Assembly: GCA_023213395.1 (NCBI GenBank)
Contig: CM041465.1
Location: 127,045,741 to 127,109,740, forward strand
Direction: 5' to 3'
Length of the DNA stretch: 64,000 nt
Origin: Cycas panzhihuaensis
Taxonomy: Eukaryota; Cycadophyta
Positions 23,888 through 33,959 of the stretch are shown piece after piece. Under the pieces are notes generated by a model. The model worked only from the letters and a program-made list of their open reading frames with translations. It searched no databases and was not told the origin of the DNA. The translations under genes were made by a program, and so were the position numbers. How positions within the stretch are numbered: position 1 is the stretch's first letter; every line of letters starts with the position of its first letter.

Positions 23888-25782
23888 GGAAGAGGAGCTT
23901 GGGTAGTTTGTTGGACTTGCTTGTTTGACGTAGGAGATGAAGGATCTTGAAGCTTGAGCTCCTTCATCGTATGCTCGAATGAGCGTATAGCTGATATGAG
24001 AGGGTCTAAAGTCCTCTCGGTAGGATGAGAGGAAGACCGCGTCGGCTGGGAAGGTTTGGTATCTTTGGTAGGGGGTGGTGCCTCACGGCGTTGTGAGGGC
24101 TTAAGAGGTCTCTTGAGACCAAGCACTTGGCGATCGCGGAATCGCATGTGGTCGCCCCCATCTTGAGGACTTCCACGTGGACTTCGGGATGAAGCACATT
24201 GTGAGCATGTGTCTCGCTTTAGCTCCTCGGGCAATGTTGCCTTAGTGGAGTGTAGCAAGTCGTGGAATCACCGTACAAAGTCACGATTCATCTCATCGTG
24301 ACCTTGTTTGAGCGAAAGAAGGGACTTCATTCCGCTCTCGAGCAGACGAGCTACATCAAAATAGTTAACGAACTCATCCACCAATTCTTTGGAATGAATG
24401 GATTGAATGGGCGAGGCGGTAGAACCATTTGAGGCGCCACCGCAAGGATCTAGGAATAGTTTCATCAAAATATGGTCGTAAGCCCGATGAATCGATGCAT
24501 GCCATAGAAAACTACGGACATGCTCATGGGTCTTCTGACGAAGTTCCATCGAATCTAGGAACTTCAGGGGGATGAGGCGGCAAGTTGGTTCGCAACCCCT
24601 CAACTGAAAGAGGAGTTGACCTAAAGTCCATAAAGGGGCGCGCCTTGCACGGCAAGTAGGATCAACGAATGTCGAGTAGGTAGCACAAGGAGCGGGTGGG
24701 GGTGGAACACCCATCCCTCCTTGAGGAAGCACCCCTTGTTGAAAAGAGGCGTGGGGGTAGGTGCCTTGGAAGGGAGTCGGGTTCCCTTGCGAAGGCACAA
24801 CGGATGGGATCGCGTTGGAAGAAGAGCAAGGCAGATGTGGGCAGGGTTTTGCCCATATGGGCCACCTGTAGGTGGAGCAACCCCATATGGGTGTAGCGGA
24901 TCCACCCCATAAACGGGAAGACGGCTTCCTCTACCCTGCCCCCAAGGTTGAGAGGTATATCATGGGGGAACGTAGAAGGAAGCACCAACGTGCTGGGCTG
25001 GAGGATGCGTGGGAGCAGATCCCACATGACTAATGGTCGGAAAGCTAGTAGGGCCAATAGGCCTACTAGGGATGGTATGCGCCACATTAGGGGATGGCAC
25101 ATTGGTTTGATTAGGAGTGGGTATGCTAACTCTCAATTAAGGGAAAGACACACCACGAGAAGATCCTAAGGCATTAGGACCTTGATGAGGGACGGAAGGT
25201 GTCACGCACGCCCCCACTGCAGGGAACGAGTGGGACGTACGTGTAGGCACGAAGGGATTTGTGGTCATAGGAAGGGCGGATGAGGATGAGGCATGAGGTG
25301 GGGGAGCGGAAGAGGAAGAGGCCCCTCCACGAAGAACATCCTCAAACCACCTAGGACGCGGTTGCAAGCATGTTACGCGGTAACACTCATTGAAAGCTTC
25401 AACCACATCAACAGGAGGAGTCCCAACACACTCGTAAGAGGTGATCGGAACCTGAAACAAGGTAGGATCCTCGGAACGTTCCTCGTAAGAATTGCCAACT
25501 ACGTGGCAACCCTCAAGAGGAACTGGTCCTTCTATGGTGTGGGTAGAAGGATGAGCATCGAAAGAAAGGTGTTGGTCGTTTGGATAATAAAGGGGGTCGT
25601 CACCCTCTTGGGTGGACCCGGGAATAACAGGAGGAAAGGCATGGGTTTCCATGGCTGAAGTATGGTAGGTCGATCGGAAGAGTATCCTCCATAGTCGGAT
25701 CGTAATCCGACAAGGCAAGAAGGCGATACTCGGGGTCCTCTAACAAAGGAGGTAGGCCAGCGTGGCAGCAGAGAAAGCGCAC
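23884..25782 (-). pseudogene. Gag of the GC-rich gypsy element, N-terminal and capsid parts
   Basis: The probable start is near 25782 (MRFLCCHAG, then PPLLEDPEYRLLALSDYDP). A frameshift leads into 25718-25137 (DDPLYYPNDQHLSFDAHPS, VVEAFNECYRV) ending in Ser- and Pro-rich sequence. The capsid part is 24798-24268: LIPLKFLDSMELRQKTHEHV, LWHASIHRAYDHILMKLFL, LVDEFVNYFDVARLLESGMK, DEMNRDFVR. This is a gypsy capsid domain forming the virus-like particle. At least two frameshifts separate the pieces. Confidence 0.8.
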
Positions 25783-25936
25783 GCAAGGTCAACCGACAAT
25801 GTTAGGAAAGGAGAAAAAGCGGTAAAACACACGCGTTGGGGGGTGCCCAACGTGGAAATCGAGATAAGTATGAAAAGGATCACACAAGAGTAGCAAAACC
25901 AACCGAACAGAGTCAAACTAGCTCCCTTACTGGCAG

Positions 25937-25954
25937 TCCCCAGTATGGTCGCCA
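25937..25954 (-). other. Primer binding site of the GC-rich element, not the Met-tRNA type
   Basis: The - strand immediately inside the 5' LTR, after one base, reads TGGCGACCATACTGGGGA. It starts TGG as required to pair with a tRNA CCA end, but differs from TGGTATCAGAGC used by the other elements here. I did not determine which tRNA it matches. Confidence 0.65.
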
Positions 25955-25955
25955 G

Positions 25956-28489
25956 TGGACGCGCTGCTACGGGATAACTACCTAACTGATAGGTGTAAGA
26001 GAGGGTGAGTGGTGGAATGGCGGAAGGTGGGACCTAAAAGGTGGGTAACTACCACACAGGCGCCCGTCTTGTGGCGCCTTGAGTTCGAGATCCGCAATGG
26101 AGTATGGCTACTATCGGGTGACCCTTCACCGCTTGAGTCTGGGGTGAAGGTGCGTAGGAAAACCTCGAGTTGGCACAGGAATAGGACCCTCCCACCCTTA
26201 GGTGGCCAGAAGGGGGGGAGAGAAGGCCTAATGGAGAGAGGCCAAGGGCAATCCTACACAACCTAACCGGGTACACGAGTGATGCTGGAAGCAAGACACT
26301 CGTGTGGTCAAAGGGCGAAGACTAGAGGTAGGGGACAGAAGGACTCCTACAATCTTCCCTACGAATGATAAAGATGCATGAAACAAGACAAAAGAATCGC
26401 AAACAAGTACCAAACCAATTTTTCCCTTTAATCCTTCAATGTACTAATTACTACGAAAGAAATAAAAGGAAAAGAAAGGGGAGCGGAGGGGAACGAACGT
26501 GCACCTAGAGCGAAGGCGTGCAGGATGAAGCAACCTTCTCGAGGAGCGCCCAACCACTCCGCGCGACGTACTGGATGCGAGATATTGCGGCGGACGAAGA
26601 GGGGGCTTCCTTACCTTCCCCAGAAAATCAAATGCGATACCAAAAAAGAAAGGAAGCACCAACTAAGAAATGAAATAGCATGAAAACACAACGCACATGA
26701 AGGTGCTTACCGGTAGCCAGGCTCACGGGCGATGCACTCCACACTTCCCAAGTACCTGCAAGCAATAGCGGTCTCTTTCTCTTCCCGAAGGAAGAGCACC
26801 AACATGCAACACCAAAACTCTAGCAATATATGCCTAAATAACATAAACGAGAATCTGAGTATACATGCGTTAGTGCTAACCCAACAATGAAAGTATCAAA
26901 AGAAAGTGACCAAAGTGAAAGCAAATGGTTGGGTAAGCCTCGGAGTGGCCTACCTCCCGCAAATGATGCCCAAACCTCCCCCCAAGAGCCACGAGGCAGC
27001 GAGGGGAAAGTCAAGAATAAGAGCTGGAAAATGGCGACAAAAGGGGCAAAAAGGCCCAAGGGTACCCACAGGGATGCTATAAGGAGCAAACCGGGTGACC
27101 CGGGGAAGAAAGGTGAAGCGAGAAACCAGCGGTTGGGACTTATGTATGATGCCCAAACCCAAGCAAAGGCCCCAAATCAGCGTTGAAACTTGTGACAGCG
27201 CTGGTTTGGGCAACCAAAGGGAGCCTTCAAACCCTTGTTTGCAAGCCAAGGCGGCAGGCGAGAGGGAGGTTTTGGGGGCTTAGAGCCGCTTAGGAGGCGT
27301 GGAAGGTGGTACGGAATCCACCCGGCTCCTCTCCAAAACCTATGCAACCCCTCAACGCTGCCTTGGACAAAGCGCAGTAAGAAGCATGGGAGAGTGGTAT
27401 ACTTGACCCCAAAGGGAGGACAACCAACTCTCAAGCAACAAGTAAGAGCAAGCAGTGAAGCATGAAAATCACAAGAAAAACAAGCATAAACAAGGAATAC
27501 ACGGAGAGAAGAGGCAAGGATTTGCCTCACCAAAGCGTGAGAGGGACCGATAAATCGGCCCAGATCTGAAGTGGAGCGAGTTTGAGGCCCCTGCTACGGA
27601 GGTGTGACGGGAAACACACAGACTTGGGCGCTTATGGACCGCCTGGTGAAGACATTTGGACACCACTTCAAGGAGCCCTCCAAGGCGTTTGAGGAGCCGG
27701 GAGAATGTCTCGCACGCCAAAGGAGAGATGGTCAGTATGAAGGGTGCAGTCCTGTTGATGTAGATAAGAGAGAGAAAAGCGAGCAAGAGAGTGTTTCCTT
27801 GAGAGCAATTCCAAAAGTGAGCCAAAAGATCCTTGAAAATGAGCCAAAAAGGGCTTAAGTACTCAAGCAAAACCCTAAAGCATGCGATTAGGGCGTAGCT
27901 GGAAGAGAAAAAAAGCTGAGCCACGTGGCAGTTCTCAATAAATGCGAAATTGCCACGGCGGATTTTTAAAATAACACCGAGACAGTCGTCATGGAAGATT
28001 CGCGATATTCGGTGGTACCGGAAAATCTGCAGACGCACCTAAGGCTGAAAAAGGGGCCCACCAACCGAAGTTGAGGCGGATGATGATAGAAAAGGCTAAC
28101 ATAATGCTAAAACACCTACCCGGGAGCAAACAAGCCAACAAAACGGGTCCAAAAGAGCAAAATAGGGCTCGAGTGGGGTGGCAAGTTGACCAAACGATGA
28201 TGAGTCATCACACGGGTGGAGGTGGCGCAAACCTAGTGGATCTGGAGCGAGGAGGCGGATCACGGGAAGTAATGTCGGTCACCAGGTGCCACACTCACTG
28301 GGAGTGTGCCCCTGCTATAGTCGTCATAGGCTAAAATAAGTGTGGACGACTACAAGGTCGCCCACAAAGCCACACACATGCAGATACGCAAGCCAACATC
28401 CAGTAAAAGAAAGCGATGATAATGCGAGACACATACCTGCACTTACCTGAGTCGGTGATTCCGTATCCATTCCCGGAAGCCGGGAAACA
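25956..28489 (-). repeat. 5' LTR of the GC-rich gypsy element
   Basis: Right copy of the LTR; + strand ends TGGACGCGCTGC and CCGGGAAACA. It carries the promoter in a minus-oriented element. It matches the left copy apart from scattered substitutions and short clustered differences, for example at 26056-26085 and 27353-27375. Confidence 0.95.
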
Positions 28490-30674
28490 TCTTCCAAGTA
28501 TCCTCTTCCTAGATTTGAACATGATAGTAGTTTGATTTTAGGTCCAACTTACTAAAATATCTTACGGACTACATCTGGTCCAATAAGTCATCTATCTGAG
28601 GTAGGGGATGTTAATTCTTTATGGTGATCTTATTCAAAGCTTGATAGTCAATGCGTATTCTCCATCCTCCATCTTTCTTTGGCACCAAAATAATAGACAA
28701 ACTACATGGGGAATAACTCAGTTTAATCACTTTTTACTCCAAGAGTTCTTGAATTTATTTCTTAATCTCTTCATTCTCTAAAATTGAGTTTCAATATAGA
28801 CTAAGATTGAGCAAAGGTGAATCGACAACCAACTAGATTTTATATTCAATTTCCCTCTTACAGGGTAGGCCTTTTAGCTCCTCAAATATGTCATTATACC
28901 TATTCCTTAGGCATTTAATCTACTACAACTATTTCTTATCTAGCACCTACATCGAGGACTCTACTTGCTCTTTTTCTTCCACCTTTTGCTTCACCATTAG
29001 CATCCCAAATTTCCCACAAGTATTAATCAATCTTTTTGCTTGTTGGGAGGATATGAGAGAGATCTTCCTTTGCAGTTTTGATGCATTGATCAAATACAAT
29101 TTTTTGTCCTTGATTAGTCAAATTTTTCTAAGCCTTCTATGATGGACTCCATCTCTATCATAGATATATGGTCTACTAAACACAACTTAAAAAACATCCA
29201 AAGGAACTACCTCACATTCAACTTCATTAGTAAACTTTTTAGAAATTGTAAATTTAAACTTACATTAGTGAGTAACTTGCAACTCTAAATCTTTTTGTAG
29301 CCATCCACGAGGATATGGTTTTAGATATGCATGTATTTTTAATCCTAACTTCCTCAATAAGCCTTTAAGATTAAATTCTTTTGACTTCCTCTATCAAAGA
29401 TGGCATCAACCATACTTTACTTCACTTGGATTCTTACCATGAAGAGCTTCTCTTTAATCTCTAGATCAACTTGGCGTAGGCTATTTTTTGGCTATGTATT
29501 GTCCATGAGCATCAACTTCTCATTGGCTCCTTTAGTATCACAAACATCTTCATCTCCTATAGAGTTAGGTAAAGCTTTACCTTTAACTTTGGCTCTACCT
29601 TTTCCCTTATTCCTGGGCAGCTTCTTTAGATGTAAGAACCAACAATCTTCTATGTTATGACTTGCTTATTTACAATGTATATAAAAGATTTTGATTTGGG
29701 TGGTATTGGCTTCTTTCTTCTTGTTAAAACCCATAATCAGTGGTTGTCTGACTTTTCTTGGAAACTTCTTTCCTTAGGTAGGTTTTTTGTTACCTTCTTG
29801 AGGTGTAAATCTTCTCCTTTTAGTTTACACCTTCTTGTTCCTTTTCTCTATGGCGATTCCTTTTTTGTAGGCTTTATCGAGTGATTTAACTTCAAATAGT
29901 TAAAGGTTTTATTGAATATATCAGTGTAACCCTCCAATATACTTCAACATAATGTCTTTATCCAATAAAGAGATGCCTAACACAACATCTTGCTTTTGAA
30001 ATTTTGTTGTATAGTCTTGGACATTTTGACCTCTTTCTATTGATAATACTGCCATTTAATCCTCTATTGCTCTTTATAACCAATAGGGTAGAATTACTTC
30101 TTTATGAGGACTTTAAATCACTACCATATAATTTCAGCTGCATTATAGGATTTAAGGTATGCATTCTACTAAACTAATACATGCTTAGATAATTTTAACC
30201 TAGAAAAAGTAATTTCTATTGGTTTTTATACACATAAATTGAAAATTATATTTCTAGTTGGTTCAATCAACCATATAAGTTTTTAGTGTCTCGGGTTCCA
30301 TCATAGATGGGTAAGTTTGGTTTCACCTCTACCTTGAATGGATGTGCTATTACTGATGGACTGTCATCTTCTTCCTCTTTAGCTTGTTGGTCTTTTGTAA
30401 GTTCTTCATTTGTTTCCTTTTTCACTAGTTCATCTTCTTCCTTCTTCTTGACTTTGGCTACTAAAGAGGTTGCATCTTGTTGAGAAACTAGCTGCGCCAC
30501 AAGCTGATTTAACCTATTGAGGTTTTGTTCCATTTTCATGAACCTTTTCTCCATCTCTTGCTTTGATTCAACCATCATCCTTTGTTGTCTATGTTCTCTC
30601 TCAAGCAGTTTGATCAAAGGCTTGCCAGTCAATAAATATTGAAACCTGGTTTTCATAAAAAATGTTTTGCACAA
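28490..30674 (-). pseudogene. Old gypsy element, 5' half (gag, protease, reverse transcriptase N-half)
   Basis: Gag starts at 30674 with a long coiled coil (LLEREHRQQRMMVESKQEME, MEQNLNRLNQLVAQLVSQQ) and reaches VKPNLPIYDGTRDTKNLYG at 30267. A decayed zinc knuckle lies near 29690-29630 (HCK.ASHNIEDCWFLH). Protease is near 29410-29200 (VDAIFDRGSQKNLI; Arg replaces the residue after the Asp). Reverse transcriptase appears near 28700-28500: VPKKDGGWRIRIDYQALNKI, HPLPQIDDLLDQM, SKLDLKSNYYHVQI, EEDTWK. The frame stops at the GC-rich insertion and resumes at 15508. Many stops at Gln codons. Confidence 0.88.
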
Positions 30675-30744
30675 CTAAGCAAAGAGGGTTTTTTTCTCTT
30701 TTTTCTTCAAAAATCCTTAAATTCCTAAGGGTTTAAAATACTAA

Positions 30745-30756
30745 GCTCTGAAACCA
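30745..30756 (-). other. Primer binding site of the old gypsy element
   Basis: GCTCTGAAACCA on the + strand, which is TGGTTTCAGAGC on the - strand: one base from the Met-tRNA site and upstream of gag in the element's direction. Confidence 0.8.
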
Positions 30757-30761
30757 AAAAA

Positions 30762-32037
30762 TATTAATCTAAATTTGAATGAAAAAGTAAAAACTTAATT
30801 TAATTAAAATAAATTTATAATAATAATATATTATATCTAAAAATATTTTAATTTTTCTTACATAATTCCATATCTTTTACACTATGTTGAGATTGAACAA
30901 GATTGCTATAGTAATTTGGGAGTATAGAAATGTGTTCTGGCTGTGTTTTGAGCTACTACATACTCTTCGATATCTCTCTTAGTGATTCCCATAAGGAGTT
31001 TTGGATGTTGTTCAACTACAAACCCCTATTTAGAGAAGTTTTCTACTTAGGCATCTTCTTTGGACTGCTATGGTTGGTATTTCTCCTCCTTTGGTTGTGT
31101 TTGAGACTTTCTTGGATTCTTCAACACCTCATAGATGAATCTAAGCTATTTCTAAAGACTCATGAATGAATTTTTCTCTATTTCACTTTTATTTCTCCTC
31201 TTTTGTCTATGTAGTCTTTAGTTTGGAGTTGTTCTTATTCTTTGAGAAGCTACTGTGAGTTCTTTCTTGAGTCTTCTCACTCCTCTAGTTGTGTCTACAA
31301 ACTATTGGGTAATCCCTCCTTCAATTTTTGAACAAATCTGGGCAGATTTAAACCTTGTTATGTTTATTTTCTTCTCAAAAATAGCTTTTCTGTTTCCTAC
31401 CTTTTGATCAGTTGAAAAATGGATTAAATCTATTTAATTATCTTTTTCTTTATTCTAATAGAGAGAGGACATATGTCACATCATCCTCATAAATTTTTGT
31501 ATCAAACGGAATCCTTTCCATCTATTAAAGTCCTATTTTTCTATCCAGTTTTTTCCATTTTTCCATTTTTAAGTTGCACCTGTTTGTCACAATATGTAGG
31601 TTTGGTTGCACTGACAGGTTGCTTGGTTGCACGGATAGGTCTTTTGGTTGCACCAATAGGTCTTTTAGTTGCACCACTAATAAGGATAGGTTCTAACATA
31701 ATTATATTTTTTCTAATTTTTAAGCACCTAAATGACATTTTTCTGCCAAGAGAAGGCTAAAAACATGAAAAATAAATATTAACAAGGCATTTTATACTCA
31801 ATTTAAAGGGTATTATAAAATTAACAGATTTGAAAATAGATCACTTATAGGAGTATTTTTTTGGCCCATAATTAATGCCCATGATATTATAAAACTATAA
31901 TATGATATCCTATAAAGTTGTGTTTATATATTCTTCTATAATAGAAAATTTAAGAATGTTGAATGAGTTTTTAATGAGTGGGTAATTATAATTAGGGTTT
32001 TTACTCTATAATTCTTTAGCTCTTACTTAGATTAATA
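30762..32037 (-). repeat. Probable 5' LTR of the old gypsy element
   Basis: The stretch beside the primer site begins TATTAATC and a matching inverted end GATTAATA occurs at 32030-32037. Both look like decayed TGTTAATC..GATTAACA ends. Length would be 1276 bp. No second copy is seen at the other side of the element (the 13 kb region), so the right limit is inferred from the inverted ends only. Confidence 0.5.
31604..31687. repeat. Four tandem 21-bp units
   Basis: Units begin at 31604, 31625, 31646 and 31667 with GGTTGCAC(N)5AGGTCTTTT-like sequence. The 21-bp period keeps frame, and on the - strand it reads as repeated seven-residue units of the type GATKRPI. It lies inside the inferred LTR. 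Confidence 0.9.
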
Positions 32038-32159
32038 AAAGGTATATGCTTAGACCAGAACCTCTTAGTGTTCTTTGTTGTGTTCTTGGTTTATTTATAC
32101 TATTTATTCTTTGCATGGTTTAAAATTATGTTGATATATTACTTCTATGGTTACATTTT

Positions 32160-32430
32160 CTCTTCACTCACAAATGACTTCGTTTCTTAGAAATGATTCA
32201 AACTCAAACCTTTCCATCAAATAGCACTTGTATAGGAAGGTCATATTGTAATAAATATATACATAGTTGTTCTTTCTTTTGTTCTCTCACAAAGCTCTAA
32301 ACATATAAAGCTTCCTCTAGTATTAGTGACTAAACTAAGGGCTTTTGAAGGACTCCTCTTTATAATATTCTTTAATAGTATCTCTTCCAGTATTTATATT
32401 CAATTCTATCACTACATGTATTGATCATAA
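32160..32430 (+). repeat. Partial copy C of the 34/40-kb repeat family
   Basis: Shares blocks such as TTGTTCTTTCTTTTG, CAAAGCTCTAA, ACTAAACTAAGGGCTTT and AGGACTCCTCTTTATAATATT with about 34200-34410 and 39900-40090, in the same order. Confidence 0.7.
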
Positions 32431-33959
32431 AAATCACCTTGTACTTGTATGTATTTATCCAACACTACTAACATGTAATCTTTAATAATATAGCTTGAAG
32501 GGGTAACAACTTTATTATAACTACATTCCCATACCAAATGTAATTAAACTCATAAATTTTAATAACATTATATTTGAGGACCAACATCATAGATTGGTAG
32601 TTTCCATGAGAAGATATTGAGCACCTAAGGTGATTATGGGTATTAGATAGAGTTTTCCATATGATTTATGGAGTGTTAAGTGCATTTTAGTGGAATTATG
32701 CACAAGAAATGATCTTTTTTGTATGCATAAAGTTTTGGAGCACCTTACAACGATGGAGTGGGTATTAGGACCAATTCCTCAATATATGATAAAATGGACA
32801 GCTTAATATGGAAGAGTGTACATGAAAAATGACACCGAACTCAACTTACTAGAGGGGGCTACATGTAAAGAGAGTGTTCAAGTAGTTTGGAGATTATCCT
32901 ACCTATGAAAACTTGTTAATCAAAATGAGGTCCACTCATTAGGAGCCCTCATTTAGTTTCTTCATGGTTTGTTGAAGTTTGATCCCAAAAAGCATTTCTT
33001 TACTAAGGAAGCTTTAAAATACCATTTCTTTAGAGGGAAATAAATGTAGATAAGAAATCCATAGTAATCTTTGGGAATCACTTCTGCTTACGTACCTGAT
33101 GTGTCATGTACATTATATTTTTAATATTAAATATGAATATGTATAGAAAGTAGTGCTCTCATGTGCTTCATTAGGTTGTAATATGTACATTATGTTTTTA
33201 ATATTAAATGTAAAGACATATAGAAGGTAGTGTATTTGTGTACTTCACTGAGTTTCGTAATGATGATGTTATTTGTTATCTTTGCCCATTGTAGTAAAAT
33301 ATACCTTTTTAATCTTTTTAAAATTATGAATCCATGACTTACGTTTAGTTGGAAATTGTCACTATAGCCAAACGCCCATGATAAAAGGAAAATCCAAAGT
33401 TTAAAATCATCCCTAAACAATTCTAATTTAAATCCCTACTTTTTCATATTTTTTTTGGTGGTTTAATATGGCATTCCCCCATATGTAGTATCAACTTCTT
33501 ATCTTTATATATGGTTGATTACAACTTGTCAATATTGAAGGGTGTTATTGGTTGAAGAAGATGAAAAATTCTCTTGATATTCTTTAGGTTAGAAGTGTCA
33601 TTCATTAGTTTTAGGTTCAATAATTATCTTAGACTCAAGAATCAAGCAATGGGCTAATATTCCAATTGACTTAAAGCATGTGAACATATTTGGCACATAG
33701 TCAATTTTAGCTAGATTGCATTATTGTATTTGTCCCACCTTTTCTTTAGCTTTGAAATAAAGCCTATCATACCTACCATTCAAATTCAATCACGTATCTT
33801 TGATAAGTAACATCTTCACAATATGTCTAATTCTCTAAGGTTTATTATTCTACTTAATTAATAGCAAACAAAACAAGAAATTACTTAATGCCAATATTTT
33901 GATGAAACCCCTATTGAGCAAAAGCATATGAACCACATTTTATAATCCTTCATTTTAAG
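32431..33959. other. Unassigned AT-rich sequence
   Basis: No reading frame or domain recognised apart from a 77-bp tandem duplication at 33106-33259. Confidence 0.5.
33106..33259. repeat. Two tandem 77-bp units
   Basis: Both units begin ATGTACATTAT and continue TTTTAATATTAAATAT, ..ATAGAA.GTAGTG.. and ..TGTGCTTCA-like sequence. The second starts at 33183. Confidence 0.85.

Larger units (their letters stand above)
15509..28489 (-). mobile_element. Large GC-rich Ty3/gypsy retrotransposon with 2.5-kb LTRs
   Basis: A full-length 12,981-bp element in minus orientation, inserted in the reverse transcriptase of an older gypsy element with target duplication TCTTC. LTRs (2531 and 2534 bp), primer site, gag, protease, reverse transcriptase, RNase H, integrase and a polypurine-like tract are all present. 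It is much richer in G+C and in CpG than anything around it, and its LTRs remain highly similar, so it is much younger than its host. Several frameshifts split gag-pol, so I call it non-autonomous as sequenced, although some shifts could be consensus errors. Pol sequence (MPLMDGFSGYNQI, SRTLVGHELNYSPAEKECL) and long LTRs fit the Tat/Ogre-Athila side of gypsy; I did not place it further. Confidence 0.93.

Noticed and set aside
15509-28489. Firm assignment of the GC-rich element to the Ogre lineage
   Set aside because: Long LTRs and pol motifs fit, but I see no extra ORF before gag and only one RNase H, and I cannot run a phylogeny.
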